Assembly (NCBI GenBank): GCA_900617975.1
Contig: UZAE01012084.1
Coordinates: forward strand, 1 to 62,832
Reading direction: 5' to 3'
Source of the DNA: Rodentolepis nana
Taxonomy: Eukaryota > Platyhelminthes > Cestoda > Cyclophyllidea > Hymenolepididae
Length of the DNA: 62,832 nucleotides
A program made the position numbers and the translations under genes. The first letter of the stretch is position 1. Every line of letters starts with the position of its first letter. Positions 22,501 through 37,500 of this stretch are shown piece by piece. The notes beneath the pieces are model-generated. The model was not told where the DNA came from. It ran no database searches and saw nothing but the letters and a program-made list of their open reading frames with translations.

Positions 22501-25500
22501 TTTAAAACTAGTGAAATATATATATATATATATATATATCAAATGGCAGGCGTCTTAATGGTTATCATTAGCCCTTTAGTTGCCTTCAGGCTTTACAGAG
22601 GGGAAGGAACATCAAATTGAAAAAAGCCGAGAGGGGGGGAACAGAAGAGTGTTTCAAAGATGTAAGATACAAACACAAAGGTAGAACAAAGGTGAGGTGA
22701 GTACTGCGGAAATAGTCGAATGTGGCATAGAGTGAGGTGATAGTAGTTTGAAGTGAGAAGTCAATTGCCAGTCAATAGATTTTTTTGCCGTATGAGTATA
22801 CGTTGCCCAGGGTGCACCACGTGGAGGTAAGTCTATCGCACACCTCTGCTTGGCTACTCTGTGTTCATCTACTGATCCGTCAACCACTAGTTGCGGTTTG
22901 GAGGTTTATTTATATCAAATGGCGGCATTTTGATAGGTATCATTTATTTATATCAAATGGCAGGCGTTTTGATAGGTATCATTAGCCCTTTAGTTGACTT
23001 CGTGCTTCAGATAGGTATCATTAGCCCTTTAGTTGACTTCAGGCTTCATAGTGAGGAGGTAAAGTCAAAAGGGAAAAAGTCGATAAGCTGTTATTATTAG
23101 TTACTGGTTAATAGAACATTTATGCAATATCTAGAATACGAGCAAATCGTTACCTTCACATTTTACTACTTCAAACATGATGCCAATCTCTGTGGTAGTC
23201 CATTCATTCTATTCTAATAACAAAGTAATTTTTAATATCGGAAAGCGAGTTGGACAGGAAGATGAAGAGCTTTCGAAATCCAATTTATGAGAGGAGAGGA
23301 AAGAGGATATAGTCTTGAAAGGTAAATTCTTCTGTTGTCCTATAAATCCCTTGAATGTATTTATGTTTTTGGAGAGGTTTGTCTTGAGTTGAATGGAAGA
23401 CCGTTTTATCGGCTATCGATTTCCACCTGCGAAGATTCATACTTCCTAAATGTAGCATTTCAACAGAGTTACGATTATGTGGAAACAGAAGATGTCGTTT
23501 GTCTGAAAGTGCTGTGGTTGAAAAGATGCCATCTATCTCACTATTATCATCATCATAATCACCATGGAGTAGTTAATTTCCATAGGCTTTGTGATTAAAA
23601 TTTAGCCAAATTTCAAGCTCTTACCTGGACGCTAAATTTTAAAAACGTTTTAGTCGATGTAGTTTTTACCTGTACTTGAAATTAACATCTGGAGTGCGAA
23701 AGGGCGAGTAAATTGTGGTGGACATTCTAACATCACAACTTTGCACTTTTCGGGTATGTAAAAATACCCCCTACTTTGATTATCTTCACTGATTTGACAA
23801 CTTTGCGTTAAATGAAATGCCATTCACCTTTAGTTGCTGTAATTAATGTAGGTAACTCAATTGCTAAATTGGTAACGCTAGTTTAGAGGTAGACAAACGA
23901 AGATAGTTAAGACAGAGAGATGTTGTTATCCCCATAGACTGCATTTAAACTCGAGTTATCCTCATCCTCTCTACAAGCCTGTTAGCCGTATGCTTCTATA
24001 TTACGCCTCCCCCCCCCCTCCCCCCTCCCCCACCAACCTGTTTCGCGTCTGATTGTATAGCACCATACAAGTGAAAAAAAAGAATTTTCGAAATTTTTCT
24101 TTAAATGAGAAAGCTATTTTTAAGTGAGCTTGAACTTATTTGGATCAGTCATAATAGCATCGGCTGACTTCATCATTAGCCTGTTTTCTTTAATTGCTGC
24201 TCAAGTTGCGCGCCAACAATATTTCTCCCTGTTTTAGTCGACCAGCAATTACTTGGCTCGCCGGTACGGCGTTCGGGCAGCGATGCCAGGTTTTCTTGGC
24301 AAGAAACTCTGCCCCCAACTCACCATCGTCCCACCAGATTTTGTAAAATACACAGAAGTTAGTCGAACGGTGCGCAGTGTCCTCGGGGAGTATTGCGATG
24401 GAGGTGCCTCGGGTCTGGTGGTCATGAGCTTAGACGAAGTCTACCTCAACATCACTCAACATCTCAAGCAACGTGCTGATTGGCCACCAGATCGACGCAC
24501 TTATTGGCCAAGGGTGGCGCCCAAAACGCCTTTGCTCGTTTGCAAGTAGGTCGTTAGTGAATAGCTCTTCGATACAGCAAATTTGTCCAGTTGAAACACT
24601 TTTTCCCAATTAGTTGTCTATAATGTTTGCTTTGTGAAGGAAATATTTCTGTATGTGAAAAAATCCGTGTGAATATTTCATCATGGGTAAATGCGTTGAC
24701 TCACAGAAACAGAATGTTTGTTAGGAGGAAAGGGTATGTGTTTGAGATAATTGAGTTCAGAATTTGGTTTATCGCTTCCATACATCACCAGTGGTGTTTG
24801 TTAGTTCCGTTTGTGTTTCTCTGTTACCACAGCATTATCCCAATGGGAAGGCAGCGAAATTTTTAATTGACGATGGTTACTTCCCATTTATGAATATATT
24901 TATTCGTGCACAACTTTGTGTTAAGTAAAAAAGTTCAATGCTTTTGACACCATAAGTCTAATCCTCAAAACTCCATTCATGAAATTCATTCCACGTGAAA
25001 ATGTCACTCCGCTGATGAGCATGGCAGCCAGCTAAATAAATGGCTACATTTTAGTAAAAATGGCGGAAGGTCCTTGTTAGGCTGTAGTAAACTAGTTTTT
25101 CTCGGGGGTGTGCGATAGACTTACCTCCACGTGGTGCAACCTTGGCAAGTATTCTCATACGGCAAACAAGTTTAGGAACCCGCAGTTGATTTCTCACTTC
25201 AAACTACCGTGACTCGAATGTATGTCATATTCCACCACTTTCATAGTACTCATCTTGACTTACCTTTTTCTATATCCTTGTGTCTGTCTCTTACATCTGT
25301 GAATCAATCTTCTGTTCCCCCCCCCCCCCAACCCTCTCGTCTTCTTGTGCCATTGATGTTCCTCCTCCCCTCTGTGAGGCTCGAAGTCAACCCAAGGGCT
25401 AATGATAACTATCATAAAGCCTGCCATTTGATATTAATTAATTAATCTTGTTTTTCTCTAGGCTTGGACATGGAGGTAGGCCCAAGGCGGGACTGGAGAT

Positions 25501-28500
25501 AGTGGGAATAGGTTATTGTGGCGTATTGGGACTCACGAATTCTAAAAGACCTCAGGGAAAGGGAGGGAAGAGAGAGAGAGCACTAGTTTACATAGTTCTG
25601 TACTGTGCTAATTGCAACTGAATAGATTGACAAGCTCACCACTTCTGAGCACAATTGCATTGTCTTTATTGCTCATTACTGCTTTCCTCTTTCGGTGTAC
25701 TGAATTATTTCGAATTTTGCATTTTACTTTTTAATCTGTTTTAAGTTTTGATTGCAAACTACCGGCCTATATTTTCCACTTGAATAGGTTGCTTGTAGAT
25801 TCCTATTGGAATTTTGTGCGATAATTCTGTTTACCTTAATGTGCATAGTCATACTGTACAGTCAGACGTAATTCAATTATTGCGAGTGCGTCAGCATATT
25901 ATAAAACCGATCAACTCATCAATATTTTTAGGTATTGGCCCATTTTCGTCAAATGACATTTACCTCATCATGCATTATTGCTTCCCTGCTTACCTCTTTA
26001 CTTGCTGTCTATTCGTTCGTCTGTAGAGGGAATCTATTTTTCTTAACGCAGATCACTTTGCCTCGCAGTTAAAGACCGCATCAGTAGAGTTTAGTTACTT
26101 CAAATAGCGGGCTTTATGATACTTATCATTTGCCCTTTAGTTGACTTCGGGCTTCACAGAGGAAAGAAGGAACATCGAAGCGAGAAAAAGTGGGGAGGGG
26201 GGATAGAATAGTGATTCAAAGATGTAAAAGAGACAGACACAAAAACAGAGAAAAGGTAGGATAAGTATGGTGGAAGTGATCGAATAAGACATACGGTGGG
26301 GTAATGATAATTTGAAGTCAGAAGTCAACTACCGGTTAATAGACTTGTTTGCTGTATGAGAATACGTTGCCTGGGATGTACCAAGTGGAGGTAAGTCTAT
26401 CGCGCACCCGCATCAGTAGAGTATTTTGCTCTTCATTTCACCTGGCTGCAATTCTGAATTTTGTCACTCTTTTGGGTGTCTTAGTAAGTACTTCGAGCTG
26501 TAGTTCACAGATTGTATAGTTTTGAGCCTAGAATTAAATAAATCTCTCACTTAGCCCATTTTCAACGCTTATCTTTGGTAAAGAGAGGTAGTAAAATGGA
26601 TTCTCTCTAGTGAGAAGCTCGAATCAATTATTAACTAGGTTTGGTATGCAGGTTTTGACCATTCTGCTCACCACGCTAATTACCATATCACTGACACATT
26701 ATTAATCAAATAAGGCTTTTTAGCCTTCTTTTCTATTCGTTATTGCTTTCCCGCACTTACTACATTAAGTGCTTCGTGTATTGGAATTAGTATGTTCAAG
26801 TGCTTTAAATTGTCCATGAGAATCAGAATCGACAACTCTTTCGAGTAGAATACATTGCTAGTTATATTTTGTTCCAATGGAGCAGCGGTTGACGCGTACG
26901 TCAGAAAAATTGGAGGTAAAGAGATCGAGGTGCATTGGTGTGCATCCACTGACATGGCCTAGTTACGGTTGGAGAAAGGGTGTTGGATGCAATAATGAGA
27001 CTTTCTCCTGCAAACAATTTCAGCATACCACTCGTCCACCCCCCCCCCTCCCCCTCCCCCTCCACACAAGTCAATTGTTGTGCCCACTTCACACGAGGCT
27101 CAGGAAGGTAACTATTAGTCTCTGCCACCACATTGACGATGACTGTTTTCAAGCAGTCGGAAACATGTTGTTTCAAAAACTGCCAAATCGTTGTCATAGC
27201 GTCGTTACGTTGACGGTATAGTTAAATGAGCGATTCTAAGTGTTCACGCAAACTTGAAAGGTTTTCCTTTTTAAATTTAATAATTAAAGAAATTTTAAAA
27301 CTGTCTGATTAATAAAAATCGCAAGTTGATTTTGTTTTAAAAGTTTGATGGCAGAATATTGAATACTAACTGTGATTAATCTCTTAGATGCGCCAAGAAC
27401 AATGCTGACTCCACTGTGGCTGACTTGTTGGTAACATCATCAGCCTCAAATTCCCCCTCTAAATTCGCCTCCACTTCATCAAATCAAGGTAATAGTAGGA
27501 GCAGTACTACTTCTTCTACTACTGCCTGCTCAAACACTCCTCCGAGCACTATTTCGTTAGTAGTGGGTAAAGATGAAGCCTTGGCCACTTGTCTGCTTTG
27601 TGGAATGCTCATCAAGACAGGTCCCCGTGTTTTTGGAACAAGTGCCGAGGAGGCTGTTAGAGAAATGCGTTTTCGTGTTTTCTGTGCCACGAAGCTTACG
27701 TGTAGTGCTGGTAAGGCTTTTGAGGTTTCTGTGCTTACTACTTGGAGGATACGTACCGAAATCCATATATCTTATGGTGATTCTACTCTTTTTGTGAGAA
27801 AATGCACTTGAAAGCCACCAATAAACCTCCAATTTTGGGGGACTTATACGAATTTTCCTTTCTCTTGTGTCGTATTAGGATAATCGGGTGTGTGCTACAT
27901 TGGCTTAAATTGCTTCAGTTTAAATAAATGACCTTGCAAGTACTTATTTTATTAAGGCTACAAGTATTTTGACCTTTAGGGCAAGAAAGGAGCTCAACCA
28001 ATGGGCCTTTTATTAAGAGGATTAATTTAATTATAAATAATGTGGTGCTATCTGATGATAGCTGCCTCGATGGTGGTCTTTCATGTCCAAGCGTGACGTG
28101 GAAACCCTCTACCAGGTAGATAACTGCTTAATGTATTGGACCTATGTGTTTCACTTTGCTACACCACAAGCACGCCATAATTTGGGTTTCATCAAATTTC
28201 AGCACGGTCGTTGTATTTCCATAGTGTGCATAAAATAATACTCTATTCGTATTCAAAGACCATTCTACTTTTGCTCATCAAACGTCGCAATTAATGTGCA
28301 TCTTGGATTCGTTGTGGGCGCGCCATGGGTTAGTTGTTTACTACTTTAACTAGAAATATCATTTTGACAGAAACACAAGGTGGATGCATAATGTGCTTAA
28401 ACCAGTGCGTTTAAATGAATCGTTTTTTTCTTCCTCTAGGGTACGCTATGGTTCATTATCTGTTTCACAACCAATGCAACTTTTTTTCTAAATTGGGAAA

Positions 28501-31500
28501 AAAGGTTTCATTAGCGTAATTTTATGCGCCTACATAATTGATTTCCATCTATTTTGCATTTTCAGATAATCTTCCATAACCTTTATTAACCGTTTTGTTG
28601 GTTTTTTTGTCCCTAGGAATCGCTCCGAACTCCCTGATTGCAAAAATTGCATCGGATTTGAATAAACCCAACGGACAGTACTCGATTGAACCTACTCTTG
28701 AAGCTATTGAGGCATTTATATCTTCCCTACCCATTCGAAAGGTTGGTTTCAAGTCATTAATTGTAATAATTCAGAAAAAAATCTTGAATTAGGGCATATG
28801 ATAATGGCTTGGAAAGAGGTTGTTGGTTATTTGGGGGAAGGGGGGGGGGGTTGGGGTCTTTTTAACAAGCGAGCTCGTATTCTTGTAGATGAACCCAGCG
28901 CTTTGTCAGCCTTTATTGGCTACAAAGTGAATATTGGCTTTGGGTCTCCCTTAGAGAAGCTTGGTCGTCTCTTCCATTCCTGAAACCCCCAAAATGCTAC
29001 TTTTCGTTCTATTTCTCCCTTCCACGTAAAATTGTGACCTTTATTTAGACATCTTTTCGTCAGACTCCAGGTTTTAATTTCTTCAAACATTCTGTCGCTT
29101 CTATCAAATATTCTCAAAATCATTATTTGTTTTACTCCTATTTAATTCAATTTACTCTATTGATTTTGCATGGTTAAAAAACTTAACTAAGTTTTTTTAA
29201 CTGCTCATTCATTATTAATTTATAAACTTACTGTGGCTAACCGTCGATTGGAAATTTATGTGATTTGTATATTTGAATTACGCTCATTAAAAATCCTATG
29301 CTCATGAACTAAATATTGTTGCAGTTGAATAGTTTGAACACGGGTTTAATTAGAGCACACACATAAGCTGCATATTTATTTCTAAGGAACTGATTCCTAA
29401 AATTACCGCCCTAGATTATTCTTGTACATATTTGAGTTTCTGCTTAATTCTGTCTGAAAATTATTTTTTATTCCCCTTCTTACCTTCTATACATTCCTCC
29501 TGTTGACGTATCCCACAACCCAAAAGAATGCCGTAGTTCGATGAATTCACTTCTTTCCCTAATTTCCCTAAAGCGAAGACTTTCCGGAATGCAACTATTC
29601 TTCCCACTAACTAGTTAGCATATATGAAAAAAGGAAGCTCAAAATTTCCCTTCAGTGGCAAAGTATGAATATAATCAGCATCGCCCTGCCCCAAATATCG
29701 GACAAAGTAAATCTTATTTTCCCATAATTTTAATCCCCGAAATGCAATGCAATGAGGAGGCAAGTGGCTGTTTCAGTTTCGTGATGATAGAGTAGACATG
29801 TGCCTTAAATTTGGGCTGTTATTGGGACGGAAGTAGGCGAAATTCCCCCCCCTAATTTCAAACCAGTCAAATTCTTTTTCTTTTTTGATCTATGGTACAC
29901 TACTTTAACTATCAAATAATCTTGTATCATGGTATTTAGAAAGCAAGTCCACTTATGTTACTATGACGCAGGGGATGCAGAAATTGTCCACTTTTAATCA
30001 AGCGTGAATGCATAATAGTTCAGTAAGTGATGAAATAGCGTATCTAAAACCAGAATGCCACGAGTTGTACCTTACGAAATTTCTGGTGACAGTGGGTTGT
30101 CCAACTTCCCATGGGGGTATTAATCACCATCTGTTATCTAAATGCTCAAAAGCTGAATCTTCATGATTTGCTCCCAAGTTTTCTGGATGTGTTCATTTTC
30201 ATAATATTCGATATCTGTTGGTTAGTCGGTTGAAATGAATAATTGGTGATGCCACACACGATCAGGGTGGTTTCATTCTTGAAATCCATCTTGAATTGGA
30301 TTTATGAGTTATTACAAAGATGCAAGCTGGCCAAGTGCTTCAATCTTTGTGAAATTCGACCCTTCGTTATCTCGAGATCTGAACTCCTCTCTGCACTCAC
30401 TTTTCTCCTTTTATGTCATCCTGAATAAAAAAACTAGAATTTGTAAATCCTCAACTTGTGATTATATTCTTCTTCGAATTGCAGTGTTTTGCTAAAGAGT
30501 GTCCATGTGATTTACTACTTTGTCTTCACATTTTGACAGTGCCACATTATATTAACCAAAACATTTTCCCAATTGTCTTGATTTGGGATGCTCAAATCCC
30601 ATTTGCTGTCCCAAGGTCATATCATTCCATGTGAACACTGGGTCGTACCCTTGTTTCTGTTCGGTGCTGAGTCTGGAGGCTACAAAAGTGCAAAGGTACG
30701 TCCACAACGATTTTGGGTAAATGAGCAACAAAATGTCGTTCTTCTTATTAATAGTATTCAATTCAACTTTTGTAATTGATTACTGACTTCGGCACAATTT
30801 TGTTCGGCTGGGTCATTTATAATAGGAGTTGTGGGGTGTTTTTATTTTAATTTTGAGTCTTTATATATAATTAGAATTACTCAAGCTCCGGGGATAAGAA
30901 GAGGGAAGACCTTTCTCTGCTAAAAAATTAGCATTTATAAAGATTTAGGTAAGGAGATACATGTGACTCTCTGATTTGTTGATAATAGCAGCCATAATAG
31001 CTTCGGTTGTGCTTCTTACTTACTCAATTTCGAGCCTAGAAATCTAATAATCGATAACTCAGTGCACGTAATATAAAGCATGTAATAAATGGGGGGGGGG
31101 GGGGCGATAGACTTACTTCCACGTGGGGCNNNNNNNNNNNNNNNNNNNNNNNNNNNNNNNNNNNNNNNNNNCCCCCCCCCCCTCGGCTTTTTTCAATTTG
31201 ATGTTCCTTCCTCTCTGTGAAACCTGAAGTCAACTAAAGGGCTAATGATTACCATCAAGTCGCCTGCCATTTGATATAAATAAATATGTAGTAAATGGAC
31301 TCGGTTTCTTAAATTTTCTTTAAAATGGGAACGACATTTATTGCCATAATGATTTGTTATCCTTCCCAATAAATGTGCATTAATGGGTAACCAATATTTA
31401 GATTTTGCCAATGGCCATTGCTCAACGATTCTATAGCTTTAAAGAGTGGTCTTTACTGCTTTGGAAAATTCGTGTTGTTTTTTGGTGTTTTTTTTCTCGT

Positions 31501-34500
31501 GTGTACTGGTATATCTCGTCCTGTAAACCCTCCTTTTTTCCTCATTGGAATGCGTGCTGGCCTGGTGCATTCATTTTATCCCTAACCCCCCCCCCACCCC
31601 CCCCCTCATCTTTTCTTCGGGGCCTGGAATTGAAAACAGGTCTTGCAATTGGAAATCACGTGCTCTTCTATGGGGGTTCAGGTAGAAGAAGGAATAACGG
31701 ACCAAAGAAACGATGTGAAAACAGAGGACAATTGGGTATTTGCAACCATGAAATTTCACCTTTACGGATTTACTTTTGACAGTTTTCAAGGTTTCGATTT
31801 TGCTACTAGTTTGGCTTGCCTTGTTCAGATTGCATTCACCTCATTGCTTCAAGTAAGAGTAAATATATTTAATAATTCTGAAAAGCGTTCGATACTGCAA
31901 TTCTTTTACTCAATTAGCGTCACATAATCAACGCATTTCGAGTGGTCTAATTGGTATGGCTTTTCCACACACTGTGGAGTTTTACAAATAAAATTTATAA
32001 CAAAAGTAGTAGTTGCTTTGCCGAGGAACTTAACAAGTAAATCTGTCATTTGAAACTAAACGCTCTATTTATTTGCCGACGTAAAAAATCGTATTCAGTT
32101 TTTTATTCCTATGATTGACAACACTTCGCGTTTTAACAGCAGAAAAAGACAAAAAAAGAATGCATTTTCAGACTTATGGGATAAATTCCATTTTAAAGAA
32201 AAAAGATGCATTAACAACTATCGTTTTGGTAGACCTCTTTTAAATCTCATGGATTTGGGGGGTTTTGATGATTTAACTCAAATAGTTATTTGTTAAGGAA
32301 ATACAAAGAAAAGTAAGCAAGTCAAGACAAATTGAAGCTTTCCTGAGTCATGAGTCATGAATGCTTAAAACAATTTATTTGCACCCAAGGAAATGGGATG
32401 ATAGAAGGAGCTTTGCTATTCCATTGTTAAAGCGTAATTAACCAATAGATACAATTATTCATAACAGCACATAAAGCCACGAACGTTTATTTTTGAGCTC
32501 ATTAAAACACAATTTCTTGCAGCTTTCCTCTTGAAAAGACAACTGACATCCAGGAGAATCTCCCCATTACTTCCACGAGTGATAGGTCGAATCTAAAACT
32601 TAATGAGATACGCCTCTTGGATAGCATGATTTTGCTCTCATCTTCGTGATCCCATTATTGTCTACTTAACTAATTGCTAATCGGTGACATACTGTCAGCC
32701 ACAGCGGGAAATTGGGACATTTTCTGCCTTGGTGTAAATTGCAATAATAATAATAAGAATATACTGATTACCGGGCAGTTGATGAGTATTGAGCTTTGCA
32801 TTTGTTTTACTTTCTCATTTGTGCATTTCTAGGCAATAATTGAGGCTATTTTGCGCTCTATTACATTGTGCGTGTGTGCGCGTATGTGGTGTGTATTCTC
32901 CTGCCAATCTGGAACCTGGGATTTCGGGCATGTGGATCGTAAAGGGAGCAGTTGCAAAAGCATAGAATCATACTTTCTCGGAGTAATTTCATATACCTTC
33001 CATAACTTAATTGACCATTGACGAAATTGCGTTTTTTATTCTTTATTGTTCACATTCTTTATGCGTTCTTGCATCACTGGGAAAGTTTATGGTGCAATCA
33101 CTGTGGCGTGTGTATGATTACGTCGGTGACTGGCCCCCTCCCCTCCCCTACGGAGATCCACATTTTGTAAGTGCAATCACTTGCACTTTCTTAATAGGCG
33201 GCCTATTTGGGATCTGTGACGTTGGTTAGACTCTTTCGTGTGTGTGTGAAAGAAAAAGATAACTTCACAAAGTTGCCTTGTTAGAATTGTTTTTATCCCT
33301 CCTTCTATACTCCCACCTCAGGAATGCGAATTTGCAATAATTAACTAGAATCACGACAAGAGCGTGGCGTATGCTAACTTGACATGGAATCAGGCGACTA
33401 TGATCTGAAAGGAGTTTTAAAAGACCATTAAAAAGTGCTAAAACACATGAATCGAGTAGAATAAAAGTTTTCTGATCATATTGCACAGAAAATTTATACA
33501 TTAGTCTCTACTCTGGTGCACATGCATGTCAGCCAACTACCGATGTTTATAATCATCCATGTAGGTGACCTGACTTGTCAAATATTGTCTTTCTAACTTG
33601 ACTAAGTTTCACAATTTACCTTTAAACATATGATTATGTAAACACTGAAATAGGACCAAATTCGGACAAATTATTACTATCTAGAGTATTCATTGTGCAA
33701 TATTGCTATATTGTCTCTGTGTATCCAGTGGGTAACCACATTGGAGCAACCTTGCTCACTTACTCCACTTGAGGTCTTAATCATTCAAAGTGCGAAGAAG
33801 ATGTTTGGGAGGCGTTTTAAAAGCTTAAAAATCACTTCTACTCCAACAGTAAAGATGTTTCCTTCATTTAAACTACAAATTATACTGATAAGAATATATA
33901 TACTTGCACTATTTTTGGTTTTCACGGTTCAATATCCATTTTTCACTATTGTGGGGATGTCTCAGTTTTTAAAGGTCATCGTTTTCAATTGCTTGAAAGA
34001 AATGTTTAAGTTGGTTAATGCCTGCGAACACGTGCATATTGGCAGTACTTTATCGTTGCTGAGGGTTGACGTAAGCAAGAATTTACGTCACTGGCTACCA
34101 GTGCACCCAAATTTGATTGTGAACTTTGGCATACTAATTGGGTTCATTGTCATCCCCGTGTAGCCTCTTTAATTTATGACTCTCTGTTGGCAAACGTAAG
34201 TTATCGTTGAACCACGTTGGTCCCCCCCCCCACACCCCCTCCACACACACTCTTGTGATTTTGAGGCAAAAATAAGTAATAAATCAACATTAGACCTAAC
34301 TTTTCAATCCTTTACTAAATAATGGCGTTTTTTCAACTTTTATCTGAGAAGGTTTGGGACTCTGATTTAAATAATGATCCCTTACATACCTCCAGGTCCA
34401 AAAATGGTGAATTTCATGCCATTATATTGTGATTCAGGTCAAAGGAGGTCATCAAATTATGTCATATTTTGATAAGATTTCGCACACCTTTTACCTGTAT

Positions 34501-37500
34501 TTTTTTCTTCCTTCACATTATGGAAATGTGTTGACTTTAGTAGAAACAATTTTGGCATTCTAAGCTGAAAGGGGGAGTCAGTTGTTCCACCTCTAGGTGT
34601 CAGGCGCTGTCATCTATTTATTTTTGAAGGATTATTGTTTTCTTCTGCATTTCCTCCCCCCCCCCTCCCTCCCTCTTACTGAAATGACCTTGAAAATGCC
34701 AAAATAGCTGATTTTCAGAGTTCTCCTCCTTTGACGCCAGTACGAATTTACTTAAAAGCCGTTGTTGACTAACATCAATACCCGAAAGAAGGTCTGGTAC
34801 CTCGTATTTTAAAAATTACCCAGAAAATAAAAAAATTCTTTCAAGTAAGGGGTCTTTGCTATGAAGAGTCTCTTCAATGAAATCAACTTCTCTATGAAGT
34901 TGGGTTATAAATGCAAATTCCTCAGGGCAGCGAAAGTGAACTTTAGTGTGAATTCTGATATTATTGGTTCTAAATCGGTGCACTTCTAATTACTGAAAGC
35001 ACAAACCAAACCTCCTATTGTCAGCATGCGCATTTTGAAAATATATTTGTTAATGCTATCTTGACTTCGTTAAATACTTATTACTTTCTTCAAAATTCAG
35101 GTCCCAGGCATTGGCTACGTGACAGAGTGTAAATTGAAGGCGTTCGGTGTGGAAATGATAGTGGATTTGTGGAAGAAACGAGGCGCTCTCTACCACCTCA
35201 CATCTCCCACGGCGATGCACTACTATATGCGTATCACCCTTGGACACTGCGAGGATGAATGGGCTGAAGGCGAAGGACCTCATATTGCGGGTTTCTCAGG
35301 ACATCGCTCCTCTCATCAAAAGAGCATGAGTACTGAAAGGTAAGCATGGAACTGTGGTGGATTTATATCCATCCTACATTCGGTTGAATTTTTTTTCGCC
35401 GAAACACAGTACTTGAACTTAACTCGATTTATTATAAAAACCAGTATTCATAACGTTTGTGGTTGCATTTATGGCATAAATTCAAACTGAATTCGCTTTA
35501 TTTGCGTATTTCAGGACATTTCAAGACTGTTCGGATATGGATACTCTACTGGCGAAATGTCGAAAGCTATGCGTTTCGCTCGTCAAAGACATGAACGAGG
35601 CTCATGTAAAAGTAAGCAAGTGTTGTTAATTATACATTATATCGCCTATTTATACAACCTAGTTCACCGACCCCCCCCCAATCATTGGAGATGTTGCTAT
35701 GAATCATACCTACATATCCAACGCTTAAAATAAGGTTAGGTGGCTTATGAGCGTTGAGATAAACAACCACAGATCGGTTTGACTCTTATTTATTAGTAGA
35801 AAGTTTTGCATTTCAGTCACTGGCATAGAAAATCAATAAACAATAAGGTAACATATGTGGGACGCAGTATATGAAGCTCTATTTATAGTGCCTCCTCAGT
35901 GTCAACTCTCGAAGATAAGCTTAATGCGGATCACATTGTGCCAAGTTGTGCCAAATTGATCAGCTGTGCGCAATGTGAAGAAGCCTCTTAGGGGTCAAGC
36001 GCACATTCATTTAACTGAGTCCCGATAGCTGTTTTCCTGCACGGACTAGTGAACAATATTCCCATCCACGTGATAAAAAGTCTCTTGAGAAATTAGGCAA
36101 AGATTTACAAGATCTTATTGAATAATTTACAATGATGCCTGACCTAGGCTTTTTCCAATGATTGCAGTTTTGAATGCGCCCTTTCTATCGAGTTGATATG
36201 TTTTCTTTTGAAGGTACTCACGCGAGTTTTTTATCGATTCAAGTGAATAATTCCTTTGTAATCTTTCTGCTTTTTGTTGATTTTGCAGCTTAAATATGGG
36301 CCATTTTCTCAAGGCATTAACTTTTTTCTAAAATTTGGGTGATCTCATTTTATCTCAACTGAGGCGGGAGTTGAAGCTGTTTAGGATGAAGTATCACAGC
36401 AGCCTCTTTTGAGAACGTTTTTTTGCCGGCAAAAATTTCAATCAAGTTGAAAATGAGACTATTTTAGATTGCTAAAATTGGAAATGTTCTGATGTGATCA
36501 ACATGAGTAGTTTATTGCCTCTTTTGAACTTAATAAGAAGAGACTGGCTCTCGGAATCTCCAATTAGTCTCCACGTTGATTCTAAAGGAACTTTTTGAAA
36601 TATGCTATAAATATTTGCCGCATGCTTACTGTCAAGACCAGTTATTGACGAAATGTCATGTTCGTTTCGATAAGTAAATCACATTGACTTTCAAGCAAAT
36701 TAAATTGTAATTTATTAATTGACTGATTGGGAAAACTTTGTTTCCTAGGGTTCTGTGACTAGATTTATCTACTTTAGAGTCATATTTAAAAGTCATACTA
36801 TTTGCTTGTTTTAATTTTATCTGTCTTTACTAGTCACTGCTTTTTAAGGCGATAGCTTTTGTTCATAAAGGAGGTGACTATCACTGCGTGATTGTAACCG
36901 ACCTAGAACTTGTTCTCTTTCCGGGTTCACTCACCTGCATCATTCACGACACGCTGGCGTGACAAGTCTTGAAAGTATACAAAGCGCATCCAAGGGACAT
37001 TTGGATAGTCCTCTACTCACTATTTAAGGCATAACTCTGCAGTTAATTATGTAATAAGGTCATGAAAATCATTATTAGAGCTCGGATTTAAGCCATCTTC
37101 TAGTTACATGCAACAGGTTGTGAAATTGCACGAATTGTAGTGTCGAGCATTTTTTTCCTGTTCAATTTTGATCTGCCATCTAATTGGTAACGTCTTTCAG
37201 AGAATATGAAGAAGGTTTTAAAGCAAGTTCTGCTCATTCAGAGTACTAATTTAATATGAATGATTCGGGTTTCCAACCCGAAATACGACTATTTATGTTA
37301 TACTTGTACTTGAAGAAGCTAGACACCGGAAATCGACTAACTCATTTAAATGATTATGTGGATAGAGATTTTGGAGTTATGAGTTCATTTTCAAAGTTGT
37401 ACTCAATGTTAATTAACCAGGGGTTGGGTTAATAGAGGGGTTGTTCCTCTTCCTCCTTGCCTTCCAATAATCGAGGCAAAAATTGCCTAAATCAAATTCA

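Noticed and set aside
24253..24552. Reading POLK exon 4 through to its in-frame stop as a short protein.
   Set aside because: GTAGGT at 24546 is a good donor, and the exon at 27388 continues the protein in phase and in family alignment.
33693..34163. 156-codon open frame in POLK intron 6.
   Set aside because: Hydrophobic, irregular composition with no recognisable domain or splice context; plausible by chance in a 6.4-kb AT-rich intron.
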